Positions 1-11,192 of a stretch of 64,000 bases of DNA are shown here, piece after piece (position 1 is the stretch's first letter; each line of letters opens with the position of its first letter). The notes below the pieces were generated by a model, which saw nothing but the letters and a program-made list of their open reading frames with translations, was not told the DNA's origin and ran no database searches. Position numbers and translations under genes: made by a program. Origin of the DNA: Trileptium ribeirensis (lineage: Eukaryota; Nematoda; Enoplea; Enoplida; Thoracostomopsidae); assembly GCA_030248225.1 (NCBI GenBank), contig JASANE010007074.1, positions 45,091-109,090 on the forward strand. Reading direction: 5' to 3'.

Positions 1-639
1 TATCTTCATATGTACTTATTCTACGCACCATGTGGTTATAGGTCATGCGCAAATTGCTAATATCAGGTTCAGGAAGTATAGCATCAAGGGGAGAAATGTT
101 AAATCTAGTAGGTATTTTGAGGTCTGCTACGTGCTGTCATAGCTTAATATTATGCTGTTAAATATAAAAAAATGGAAAATAAATCATCAATCGATCAATC
201 GAGCGTTCCCAAAGGGTTAGTTCCGAAGTGGTTAACTGCTGCGGATAACTTCAGAGGCAGGCCAGATATATTGGTATGATGGTACCATTGAGTTTCTCCT
301 GCAATGCTGGATCGATGTAGGTGCATCATGTCTATTTTGCCAAAAAAATTTTTTTCAAAATTTTCAGGTGACATTTCACCGGTGGGGACAATTGTGTAAG
401 AACAAAAAAATGAAAAAAAATTTTCGGAAAATGTTCGTATGCGGTATTTTTGAACGCAGCTCGTCGAGCTGAGTCGATTGGTACCAATTTCAGCGGCGTG
501 CGAGCATTTGCTGATTTCCCCACCCCTCAGCCCAAACAGCGCCGTTCTTTTGGTGGTTTGTGTATTACATTATACTGTTTCTACTTACCAAATCGCAAAC
601 TACTATTATTAGGAACCAGAAGGCGAGCCTGGATTTTCA
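1..639. other. Non-coding, no gene seen
   Basis: AT-rich sequence with A and T runs around 345-430. The short open frames on both strands overlap each other and show no family motif. I see nothing supportable here. Confidence 0.5.
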
Positions 640-745
640 TCGGAAGGGACGAGCTGAGCCGGAGCCTAAGATTTATCTGCAAGAGCCGATCCGGACATGA
701 TTCAGGAAGAGCCGAACCAGAGCCTAAAAATTCGGCTCTTTCTCG
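640..745. repeat. Short tandem GAGCCG motif ending in a perfect hairpin
   Basis: A motif beginning GAGCCG recurs at roughly 30-40 base spacing. The last copy forms a hairpin whose 10-bp arms are perfectly complementary (AAGAGCCGAA at 707-716 with TTCGGCTCTT at 731-740). Function is unknown. The open frames across it are low-complexity by-products of the motif. Confidence 0.6.
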
Positions 746-1654
746 CCTCCAGTACACTCGTAATACATTAGCCATAAAAGCACCGATGTATGTAGCTCAT
801 AAACATTTTGTTTAGTATTACATGATAAATATTGTGGAGTATCTCGGAGTAGGTACATGCGTTTCTTATATGAATGTTGCTAAAACAAGGACGTTATCGT
901 CGTACTCAGTTACAATGTTGTTGATATTTATTTTCAGGTGCCACGGATAGTAACCTTGATTCAGCCTTATTCAAACCGGGAGAGCAAAGGCGAGCGGAGT
1001 TTTCACTAATGGTGCTAGGTGGGGAAATCGTGAAACATTCGTTTCTTTGTGGCGGTGTAAATTCATAACTCATCTTTAAATCGATGAATTTTGACAAATT
1101 TATTTGTTCGATAGCAAAACTAATGATATACACCTTAGGCGAACTTTAAGACATGCGACAACATCTTCCGGGTTAAAATGCGCAAAAACTGGGTTTTAAG
1201 GGTTACTTTGCAAAATTAGACTATACCGGTGCCAGTGAAACACGGGCTTCACACATAATAACTCATAGAGATCTACCAACTTGTTGAACGTCGTTTTTGT
1301 GGGAACACTCTCTGGGGCGCTGTGGGCCCGAACAAGGTTCGTCAACCCTTTTTGTTTGAAATATCGATTTTTCAAATTTCGGCGTCATTGCGTGTTTTTA
1401 CCGTACAGCGGGTGTGCATATAATAGGTAATCGATCACGCTGAATACGATCGAGTTGTTGTTTCGAGCATGTTGTATGTTATTAAGTCTTCAATTGTTAA
1501 GTTATGTATCGCGTGCAGGGCGTCAAGAGTATCTTAAGCTCATTAGAACTGGCATAGTCCATTTATCGTGTATATCCCCGAGCGTTTGATTTGGGGTCTG
1601 GTTCAGGGGTCAGTGGTCAAAATATGATTTTTGGTTTATTTTTATTTTTATTAA
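746..1654. other. Non-coding, nothing recognised
   Basis: Mixed-composition DNA with no long open frame, no splice-bounded exon and no repeat that I could match elsewhere in the window. Confidence 0.45.
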
Positions 1655-2410
1655 GGTTATTTTTATCTTAACTTTCGAATTTTATCTGCTTAGTTTTATT
1701 TCATAGTAAAATGATGAATGCCGATACCTCTTTTTTGTTTTTCGATTACGGCATCGGTTCATGGCCTTTGAGGTATGGCACCCCCGTGGTTCCTCGACCC
1801 AAAATTCGAAAACTTGTTATGACGTCCTGCGCCTCGCCACTGAAAAGTTTTTTACTTGGGTGTATTCGGATATGGCAAACTTATTGCTGGTGTTGATTTT
1901 GCTCTGCGATCCATGGGTACGGGGGTATGGCAGCCCCAATGTTCGGGGTCAGAGAACAAAATAAAGGTTTTTACGTTATTTTAATACCCTTCACAAAAGC
2001 AAGATTATTTTTATCTGAACTTTCGAAATTTTTTCTCTGATTGGTTTTATTTCATAGTAAAATGATGAATGCCGATGCCTCTTTTTTGTTTTTCGATTAA
2101 GGTTTCTGTTTTAGCGTTATGGGGTTTGAGGTATGGTGCCCTTATGGTTCTCCGACTCAAAATTCGAAAATTGTTCTGACGTCCTGGGCGGCTGAAAAGT
2201 TTTACTTTGGGGTTTCGGGCATGACGAACTCATTGCTGGTGTTGATTCTGCTCTGCGATCCATGGTTCTATGGGTACGAGGGTATGGCGCCGCCATGGTT
2301 CGTTGACCTAAAATTCTTAATTTTACTGTTACGTCCTGGGAGACTAATAGCTTGTACTTGGGGGTTTTGGGGCATGGAAAACTTATTGCCGGTGTTAGTT
2401 TTGTTCTAAC
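1655..2410. repeat. Composite tandem repeat, period about 351 bp with a sub-repeat near 152 bp
   Basis: The block around ATGATGAATGCCGAT at 1711 recurs at 2062, followed in both copies by the same T-rich stretch. Inside each unit a shorter block (GGTATGGC, then a run of C, then GTGGTTC or a close variant, then GACC) occurs twice, near 1771 and 1924 and near 2131 and 2281. This suggests an old approximately 152-bp tandem repeat later amplified as a dimer. The open frames on both strands here follow the repeat and are not genes. Confidence 0.8.
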
Positions 2411-2555
2411 TTGTGCGGTATTGTGTGATATCCACGTATAGCATATCGATGTATGCTGTCGAGAGCTCATTGGCTGTGTGCGCAAAAGGCGTAGGTGTAC
2501 CTATCCTTCACTACGTTCTGCAATCTCGACAGAGTTACTACTTACATGTGTATTA

Positions 2556-3810
2556 CTTCGACGTCACGCTGCTGCATTGCGCACTTCCATCGCAATGCCC
2601 ATACGACCACGGCTATCGTCCCTCAATGGTAGACCTATTGGGTTCGTTTTTTCCTATTTTTCTATTAATCAGCCCCAAGAAGCTACGGAAGTTAGCACAC
2701 AGCAGGAGCGCTTCAAATGATGTGTTCTGATCCTGCAGGACGGGTTGCGCGCGTAACGGTAGTACCTTTGAGATCCCGAGGGAGGTTGGCTCCGTCAGCT
2801 GCTCACAGGCCAAAGAGACCATACCACTATTCCATGTCATCGTTCCACCCGGATTTACTTGAAAGATTAATTTATATACCCAGTGGCCCGCATTAGGGTC
2901 CGACAACCCCTAGACGTTTAACGTCGTATCGCGTGATTGATCGACGGGAGTTCGTTCAGCGAAAGTGTGCGGGAAAGTTTCACGTCGCACTCATTTACAC
3001 TTATTATCATCAATGAATCGACGAGTAACGCTAAGGCTTGCGACCTTTTGACGTCAAGCCTAAACGAGGAATGTCGATCGGGGCGACGATTTCGAACTCC
3101 GTCAATACGTATCGCTACATTGGACATCAAAAACGCAGTAACACCGTAGGCTTTGTTTTGAACGGTATTTTATTGACAAGCAAAATCGTACAAAAGCACA
3201 TTACATAAGATAACACGGGCGATACAACAATACATTAAACTGCTATCTCATACGGAATTACGGGTACGCTAGAACTATTGGGTCGGGAATCGGAATTATC
3301 ATATCGGAGTCCCCGGGCTTTTCATGAAACGCTCATAGCTGTATGAATCAAGGCGTGGATTTACTAACTTCATCTAAGCGTTTGGGCGACAGCTGCGCTT
3401 ACCTTGCTCAACACACACAGGGGCAACGGACAAAATCGGCACGACACTCAGTTATCGGGGCGCCATCAGAGTAACTGCTCGCTCGGTGCTAGGTATAGGA
3501 AACTCCGGTTACATTGGTTCAGGAAAGCTAAGGGCGGCTAAGCGAATATAAGCTTGGACGTGGGACTAGGCGTACATTGTGGGGATACGAAGGAAAAAAT
3601 GGGTCCCATTCTGCTCACCCTAATCTACGGCATATAATCAGTCGTGATGGCACACGATGGCAAATGGGGCATATGGCAAAACAACAGAGTATCATACAAT
3701 TACATACAACTAATCAATAAGTACAACTGAACGATTTGCATTCATACACATCCAAGATCCATATAAATATATAATCGAGGTTCAAGGGACGACTCCAATT
3801 CGATGGGACG
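2556..3810 (+). repeat. Dispersed repeat R1, copy 1 (about 1.25 kb)
   Basis: Matches 28826-30120 in the same orientation over its whole length, with diverged bases and small indels. Shared anchors include GACGCTGCTGCATT near the start, GACGGGTTGCGC near 2740, CATACCACTATTCC near 2820, and a block with GCTAAGGCTTGC near 3030. No open frame is conserved between the copies, so this is probably a non-coding repeat or an LTR-like remnant. I did not find terminal inverted repeats or a target duplication. Confidence 0.75.
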
Positions 3811-5390
3811 CAAGCTCTTCTGCATTCGTATGACAAACTATGACCGCGGGTACGAGTATTTTCTAGATCAATAAACAATGCAGACACAGTGTCTTATATT
3901 CCGATAAAATTGTCCTTAAAATAAAAGATTTCCGGAGACAACATGTCACTGCCCTATGGTCATTTGTGCTTAGCCGAAATGTTACACACGCTTTATAAAG
4001 GGGTACATCATAAATCACTTGCTTTTGTTATTTTAGCGACTGAATGAACAGTCTGGGACATCGTGCATTGGTTTAATCCGCAATATTGTTTTAATATGTC
4101 ACTGGGGCTCGGAGATTTGCAAGGTGCAAACCATATGGTTTTTACTGAGCTTGCTTTCGATGCATTGGCGAATCATATAAATAAGGGCATTATTAGGTTT
4201 GCGAATTTTAGTGAATGATATAACTGATGGTTTTGCTAGAACTAAATAGCTGTTATTCCTAAAATTGACCAAACAGAAAGCCATTTTTTCTATAGTAGTT
4301 GCTTAAAACGAAATACCGAGGTTCCTTTTCATTTCCTATTAAGGTATTTTTATATCTTATTATTAGAAAGTTTGGTAACAGGCTTCCTACCACATCAGCA
4401 GGGCTTCTGAAATCTATACATTTTGTCAAGATTCAATGATTTTCAATGTGCTTAGATGCTGTGTACATTACTGCAGAAACATTAAGACGTCTCTGACTAA
4501 GGTTAAATTGTGTAAGCAATTTTCATAACAATATATACGTAATTTATGACATTTTTAGCTTCTAAGCAGAATTTTACAATTTTGGCTTTTTACCGAGAAT
4601 GGCAAAAATTCTGAAACAGTTGGTAATTTACCGCGATATATCAGCCATGGCTAAGGTCTAAGCTGTTAAACACTGGTTTTGTTTATGTCCTAAAATATGG
4701 ATTAAAATTCAAGGAAATTTCCCGCAGTGGTGAATGTAGGAGCGCAACATGGAGAAGGGAAGGCGAAAATTGCTCGTGCCGAAATTTCAGCCGCCGATAC
4801 GGGGCTAAAAAATTCCAGGTATGTCATACTCATCGAAATCATCGTGCGGGTTGTTTCATAATAATATAGTACACCATGCGATATGTGTACTATTAGAATA
4901 TTATGCATGGGACTACTGAAATTACGAACGAAAAATTTGTAACTACTTTGAGCAAACTTATTGTGTTGAAAACCAGTAAACAGAGCATGAATTCCATACT
5001 TCTATAAATAAATAAAACCTGTGTAGTTAATATAGAGACGACGAGGTTTTGGGTTAACGGGGAGTATTTGCTGAACAAAACGTTGTGGCATTTTATTTTG
5101 AAATTTGAAAATGCAAACAATTCACGTGGTGATTCAGCAAGGTATAACTAATGATTAACGCTAACCTAAACCTATCGGCTTTACCAGCAGAGTCTGTCAC
5201 TAAACTAGCGTATCGTCAGTGAATATGTGTGTATGTCATTCAAGGATACACTTAAACCTTTGCCTAAGTCTCTGGTTAAACGTAACAGACTTTCCGTTAA
5301 TTTTCATTTGCACAGATGAAAATATGACATTTCCAAACATGTTACATGCAAGATATAAATTTTTCATTTGGTGTTAAATTTTTGCCATGA
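3811..5390. other. AT-rich, no gene recognised
   Basis: Long AT-rich stretch with short open frames only. It lies downstream, in minus-strand terms, of the decayed virus-like ATPase fragment at 6290-6790, so it may be a worn-out part of the same element. I could not recognise any further motif. Confidence 0.4.
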
Positions 5391-5394
5391 TTTT

Positions 5395-5655
5395 TCAAAA
5401 TGTGTAGGTCTGTATAATCATTTGAGAAAAGTCAATACAATCAAGAAAGCTTTCACTTATCTTAAAACGCAGTGAATCATCTTCATCAGCGCTTGGTAAT
5501 GTAGTGTTACATGCAACTTCAGTTGACTGTTGTACTGGGTACTCAACACCGAGCCAATTTAATTTTTCCAAGACGCATGCATATGCCACTGCTTTAATAT
5601 TTAAATATTTACTTCCTTTTAAAATTTTTAATTGTTGGTTCTTTTCACATGTTTC
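5395..5655 (-). pseudogene. Minus-strand coding-like fragment, unknown family
   Basis: An open frame of about 85 codons when extended upstream to about 5655, with coding-like composition (few low-complexity runs, mixed acidic and hydrophobic residues). It ends at a stop near 5395. No domain is recognised. It lies about 650 bases downstream, on the same strand, of a packaging-ATPase fragment, so it may be a piece of the same decayed Polinton or adintovirus-like element. That link is inference from position only. Confidence 0.3.
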
Positions 5656-6289
5656 TTAAGTTTCCTAACAATTGCTTTTTCAGAATTTATGTCAACTGCT
5701 TGTGGCAGCTTTGTCATATTAAAACACAAATAAAATTAATATTGCCGTTAAGCAGTTATTGAAAACCATAATAGCATAAGCATTTTATCATTTTGAAGTA
5801 CGCAGCGGGTTTAAAATTTATATCTTTTACCTCACACTATATATTTTTTATGATACATGCATTCAGAAGTAACTCATTACCATTTGTTTTATCACTTAAT
5901 GCATGCAATAGTTGTTTTACGTACAAATCGTTCACGCACAAGTAAAGGTAGTACATATATAGGCTTTGTATCTGTTTCGGTTTTGGAGTAATGGGTTTGT
6001 CATTTCTTAAAAGATTCGTGCTGAAACCAAACACAAATTTACTATTTCGTCAAATGATTTTATTTCAGCGTTCCTAAAGCAATATATATTTACACGGTCA
6101 CAGCATGTATCCAGGGCCAACTCTGTGTCTGCACTATATTAATTTGAAAAAAATTAAAGTGTTGGTATTGCAATTAAGTGTTTCAACCGTTTAAACCGCT
6201 TCCATTTATTATTTGTAAAATAATCTGTTACTTTTTTGCATGTTTATATATTTTCAAGCACTATAATTTCTAAAATGTTGACCTTCCTC

Positions 6290-6790
6290 GCAGCAATGCG
6301 TGTAGGTAGTTAAATGAGTAGCCCAAGCATCGATAGGGTTTAATTGTTGGTTGTTCAAAAACATTTGATAAAAAATAACAGATCGTTTGCCACATTTGTT
6401 TTCCAAGTGTACAAATGATAGATTTATCTCTCAAGTTTGGACAGAGAACCCTACTTTGTACATTTCTTGTAATTGTTCTCATGTATATCATTTGTTCATT
6501 ATATAAATTTTGTGCAACAAATATTGTGCTTAGTTTATTGTGCTTTTATTATGACGCATTTTTGAAAATACAGCAGCTAATTTTTTGTCATTTGGTTCTG
6601 CTGAAATTAAATCATCAAGCACACAAATATCATGTCCTATCATATTTTGAAGAAATGTGGTGGGAATACTTCATGAAGCTCCAAGCTTGGTATTTAATTT
6701 AATAATTTAGAAATGCTGTAACAAAACAATATTTTATCAATTGGTTTATCAAACATTTGAAACTTTAAAAGTTTTGCAATTCATTCTGTC
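6290..6790 (-). pseudogene. Decayed FtsK/HerA-type packaging ATPase fragment (Polinton/adintovirus-like)
   Basis: Read on the minus strand, several short blocks in different frames follow the order seen in genome-packaging ATPases of Polintons/Mavericks and adintoviruses. First comes a strand with ILFCYS (about 6735). Then a Walker B-like hydrophobic strand with acidic end, VLDDL (about 6620), followed by a basic MRHNK segment. Next is a QNL block (about 6500), and last an RDKS..I..LGKQM block (about 6420-6390). The frame is interrupted by at least one stop and shifts near 6700 and 6545, and I did not find a Walker A loop. In living elements this enzyme is thought to pump the genome into a capsid. 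Here it is broken and not expected to work. A decayed Polinton is more likely than a recent virus, but the two are not separated by this fragment. Confidence 0.6.
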
Positions 6791-7084
6791 TAACCGCAAC
6801 CTGTTCATCTAGTTACAACAAGATAATTGTGAAATTGCTTTATTTTGTGAATACTAGTTAGTGCACGAAAGTATGTTTCGTTACAAAAATTAATTGGCTG
6901 CCGCAGTCCTATCACTATACACTTTGTAATCCCATGACTGCGTTCCGCAATCCTATGACTGCGCAGCGTGTAGCCCAGTGGCTACACATGAATACACATT
7001 ACATAGTTTAACACTACACATATGGTAGTTCTATGACAACTACACACATGACTACGCATTACCCATAACGTTGCTCTAATCATT
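6791..7084. other. Short repeated CTATGACTGCG motifs and a perfect small hairpin
   Basis: Around 6900-6960 the phrase CCTATGACTGCG and variants recur. TGTAGCC / GGCTACA near 6969-6986 forms a 7-bp perfect hairpin with loop CAGT. No gene is seen. Confidence 0.4.
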
Positions 7085-7309
7085 TTACAAAGTATTCTGT
7101 TTACCTATACGTATACTTTGTTTATCTACACGTATATCGTTACGTATGTCTTGTTTACTTTTATGTTTCCGCAAAATCTTTTCTATCCTATATATTATCT
7201 TTAAAATACACATGCTGTAGCTCCGGTTCGCAAAATTTTCCCAGTATACTTCATGATGTGCATCTACCAGTTCGTAAACTGGTTGATCAAATGCAAATTG
7301 TGTAGTCAC
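7085..7309 (-). pseudogene. Minus-strand open frame, unknown, possibly part of the decayed virus-like element
   Basis: A 74-codon frame upstream (in minus-strand terms) of the ATPase fragment. Its first half has a coding-like mixture with aromatic and acidic residues (motif VYELVDAHHEVYW), and its end is lysine-rich and low in complexity. I do not recognise a domain. The gene order would fit a virus-like element, but this is inference. Confidence 0.25.
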
Positions 7310-7965
7310 TGTTGATACTTCTTACGACCAAAGCTGATGGAAATCTCGTTCAAACGGTACCCTATATTTACTTATTCGCACAATGGCACCAATTTGAAAC
7401 TTATAAGTAACATCAATATCTCTAGACTGAAAAAGTTTTTACTTATTTCATCTTCATTGTGTTTAGCAACCTCAATGAGTTTAAAACCGTATCTATTTTC
7501 ATTTTTACTGTATGATTCAACTATGTCTTGCAAGACATCCATATACCTTTTACTATTCTTTGTAGTTAAATATATATAAATTTTCCATTAGCGTGTTCTT
7601 ATGTATATATCTCTCTGCAATACTTGTCTTTGTCGCTCTGTTTCTAGAAAAAATTACACTTTTAAGTGTATTCAAAGCACGCTGGCTCACTTCTCTGTTC
7701 AGCAGAGCCTGCTATATTAGCTACATCGTAGTAAATTTTCCGAAATTCCAAATCCATTTTTGAATATATAATTCGTTGTACCTTTTAAAAAATTTTTTGC
7801 ATGCCTTCGCCATTTTTATCCGGACTTGGCTCCGGCACGACGTGCTGTAGCATAAAACTGTAGGTGATCGTTTACATGCAAAGAGATTGATTATATATTA
7901 AAATTAATTAGACACAATTTAGTATTTCAGAGTTATGTTTACACATTATTATAGACACAAATATA

Positions 7966-8224
7966 AATGTAAAAGGTTTGAGCATGTTAAAATTCATTTT
8001 TGATTTGTTTTTCAAACCCTTCATATGATTACAGACAATGCAAATACACATGCACGACAATACACATACACATGCAAAATGTTTGAGCACGTCAAAATTT
8101 ACGTTTTCACAGTTTAGTCTTTTAAACCTTTGGCATGTGCATTTGTATTGTCTGTAATAATGTGAAAGGTTTGAAAGACTGGAATAAAAATGAATTTTAA
8201 CGTGTTCAAACCTTTTGCATTTCT
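7966..8224. repeat. Imperfect long inverted repeat (foldback)
   Basis: The left arm, about 7966-8062, pairs with the right arm, about 8128-8224. Both contain a block of the type AAAAGGTTTGA..A.GTTAAAATTCATTTTT and a block ATTACAGACAAT.CAAAT.CACATGC, in opposite orientation. The centre carries a third, partial copy of the first block. It looks like a small foldback or MITE. I did not find clear target duplications. Confidence 0.7.
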
Positions 8225-8701
8225 AATGAGGCTCCCCCTCAAATGTGGCGGAGGGGGTTCCAGACCTGGCATCATTCCCTTCCACTTAAAATCAAGGCGA
8301 CGTGGTTCAAAAACAGCCAATTTATCTTTAGTGACGGTGTATGTCAAGAGAGACTTAAAGCACATTGATAACAGTTAGAATTTGGGATAGTTGGATTTTA
8401 GGGAAAATTTTGTATGTAATAATAGGGGGAATTTGTTTAATTTGAGCGGTTTTGTCATAAACTTGAAATTAGGAAACAACATAATTAAATATTGAATTTT
8501 TGGCAATTTTGGCAAGACAGATTGCGAATTTGATATCATTTCGACTTTTACCGCAGATATAAAGTAAAATGTCTGCGAAAATTAACGGTTCAAGCGTTAA
8601 CTGAATTTTTAACAAAATTTTAATTCCAATAAAATGGATATTTTTAAAGATTACAGTATTGGAACTTATTAAAATAAATGCATGTTTCACAGAAAAAATA
8701 C
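8225..8701. other. Non-coding
   Basis: Begins with a perfect 7-bp hairpin, CCCCCTC / GAGGGGG, at about 8234-8256. The rest is AT-rich with no gene. Confidence 0.4.
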
Positions 8702-9180
8702 GTGCAGAAATCGACCAGTTTTGTCTCTAAAACCTCTTACGGATGGCTGTATATTTTAGTTTCTTTATATGAAGCTATTCGAAATTAGTGTCTTTAATGG
8801 CTAATTGCAAGAGATTTAAATCTCTCATAAACAGTTGTATGAAAATTTTTGTCTCTTATAACTAGCTGTAAGAAAAGTTTATCTCTTAAAAGTAACTCAA
8901 AAGACAAACGTCTCTAACGACTAGCCGTAAGATACTAGAATATCATACGGGTAACTGCGAATTATTTTAGTTTGTTATGTGATGCTGCTAGAAACTTAAA
9001 TCTCTAGGATTCAAATGCAAGATGTATGAAAACATTCAGGAGAGCTACAAGAAACATTTACCTCTTGTAGATGCAAGGGACGAATGTTTGTTATAGCTTG
9101 CTTGAAGAAACAATAAGATTATGACTAACTGTAAAAATTTTAGTCGGTTTATGACTAACTGTAAAAAAATTCAATATTAG
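8702..9180 (+). repeat. Dispersed repeat R2, copy 1: degenerate array of CTGTAAGAGACAAA-type units
   Basis: A head block (GCAGAAATCG, then CCAGTTTTGTCTCTAA) is followed by many degenerate units of about 45-50 bp. Each carries a form of TCTCTTA..GCTAGCTGTAAGAGAC, which is itself partly palindromic. The same head and units occur in reverse at 14880-15155 and as an array at 55320-55690. No coding frame is present. It is probably a satellite-like non-autonomous element. Confidence 0.7.
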
Positions 9181-10492
9181 TGTTGCACAGCCTAAAATTT
9201 TGGTTATATATTATAGAAACAAATAAACATTTCGTAGTAAAATTAGATGTAAAATTCGTCGACAGCCTAGAAGTCAACCTTATTGAAAAGCTTTTGGCTG
9301 GAAATTTTGCAGGGAATGCACCAACATTGCTCCCAGAATCAACATCCGTTCCTGACGGCAGGTTTATATACATAAATATTGCTAAAAATAGGTATACCTG
9401 TATACTCAAAATTAAGGAAAAGTGTGTAGATGAGTCGCATATCTTCAGAAATTATATGCGCACATAGTGACATTTAAACATTTTGGTGACCCATATAAAT
9501 ACATTCCATATATACAGATGAAATAATAAATTTTCGATATTCATATATTGTGAATCAATGCTGTTATATGTATACATTTTGATATTAGTGCCTTCGTAAA
9601 CATTGCTGCATACATATTGTGGTATGGCTGAATATTCTTATCTGCGTTGTTAGAAAGATGGATGTGCGTTCGGTACTAGACAGACGTGAGAATTTTCACC
9701 TGCCTGTCGGGTGGGCTGAGTGGATACACTATCTCAAACGGCCGAATTGAGATGTTGCAACTCCGGACCGGGCCAACAATTGTCTAAAACTGCCCATTGC
9801 GACCCGATCAAGTCAGAATATGTAAACAGTGAAATTAGAAATTATCAGTATGTATATAATATATGTGCAGTGCGCTGTGAATCACAAAAAACATTTCATT
9901 TTCAACATAAGCCCGAAGGTTAGTGTTTTGCAGCTGAATAGCACTTTATATAACTTACATGTTGAAGTTGCAACACGATCATGCTGAGATTTCCGTTTAA
10001 TTTTTCGAATGGTGTAAACAAATTGGATAAAACAAGATAGTTTATGGATGAACGCAAAATAAATTAGTTTTCTTATTGAGCGAAGCGTTTTTATTTTCTG
10101 TCTGGGATTAAAAAGGTCCGTCCGTTCGTTGGTTCGTTCGGTCCGACGGATCTCAAGAACCACTGAACCGATTTTAAAAAACTTTTTTTGTTTGAAAGCC
10201 TATCATGTCAGAGTGTGCACCTGATATTTGGGATTAAAAAATTTTTAGTGGTTAATTAGTAATTAGCTAATTAGTTAAGCTTATGCAGCTAAAATAGAGA
10301 ATTTTGCAATATTTGTGTTATTTATTTAAATAGAATCGCTTTCGATCAAACCATTATAGGTTTTTTGGGTCGAAGAATTCAAATATAATATTTTTAATAA
10401 TGATAAAGCCCTATTCCCTATGCAATGTAGTTATTTGGAGAACATAAAATTGAGTACATTCGTAATGCCACAGCCCAAGCTCCGCTCACAAA
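9181..10492. other. Non-coding, with a short conserved-looking motif near 10150
   Basis: The open frames at 9180-9467 (plus) and 9155-9409 (minus) overlap on opposite strands, and I cannot decide whether either is real. At 10115-10180 a GTTCG-rich simple stretch is followed by GATCTCAAGAACCACTGA, a phrase of the kind found at the ends of many invertebrate repeats. No gene is supported. Confidence 0.4.
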
Positions 10493-11021
10493 TGTAGTTC
10501 CACTACCGACTAGTATAACTTTATACGTTACATATACCAAGCGTATAGGATACAGAGATGTCCGCTACCGCAATTGTGATAACAATAGAGATATTTGTTT
10601 ACTATAGAGATAATCAATTATATGATGGAAATCTGATGTATATGTACTTGGTTTATATCGTTCTGCGATAATCACTTATCATCAATCAATTACTCTTCCT
10701 TTCTATCAGATGTTCTTTCGGCTAGGCGTCTTAGATAGCGTTGAAGTGTGATCTTATCATGAATTATCAATGTTCTTACTTTCAATCAAACTTCAGTCAG
10801 GCTTCTCTTCAATCGGCACTTTGTTGTTGTGGTCGTTGAGTCTTTGGGCGTCGATTGAGGAATCATCAATCGTCACGACGTACGTCAGTCGATCTAATGA
10901 ACAATGACTCACTAGTTCAGATCACAAACGCCTTATATAGTCTATTTTCTTTGCTACCATAAATAATTTGCATAGGCAAATTATTAGCGTTAATTTGCAT
11001 AGGCAAAATATTAGCATTACA
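10493..11021 (-). repeat. 3' LTR of the gypsy element (boundaries approximate)
   Basis: On the plus strand it starts TGTAGTTCC and ends GCATTACA, giving 4-bp terminal inverted repeats. It lies just after the integrase stop in minus-strand order. Its last 52 bases (10970-11021) are repeated almost exactly at 13590-13640, which fixes the right end. The left end is a best guess from the TG dinucleotide. The segment before it on the coding strand holds a short purine stretch (ATGGAGGTTC) that could be the polypurine tract. Confidence 0.65.
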
Positions 11022-11192
11022 GAACCTCCATTGTTTTAAGCGGAGCGCCGACCGAGCACAACAGCTTGAGGTGCAAAACGAACTTTTTTACTGTTGTTGC
11101 AAGTGACGGCTGACCCCAGATGAGGCTTCAAATGACGAGACGCCATGTCGAAGGCGCGCCGCAGGTCCGATCGTTTGACCGTTGGATTAGGC

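Noticed and set aside
450..815. 121-codon plus-strand frame
   Set aside because: It runs across the GAGCCG hairpin repeats and an A/T-rich stretch, the opposite strand is also open and no family motif is present.
10600..10630. Alternative left LTR end at TGATGG (10623) with TATA target duplication
   Set aside because: TATA is too simple to trust in AT-rich DNA, and the TGTA..TACA ends favour 10493. The boundary stays uncertain.
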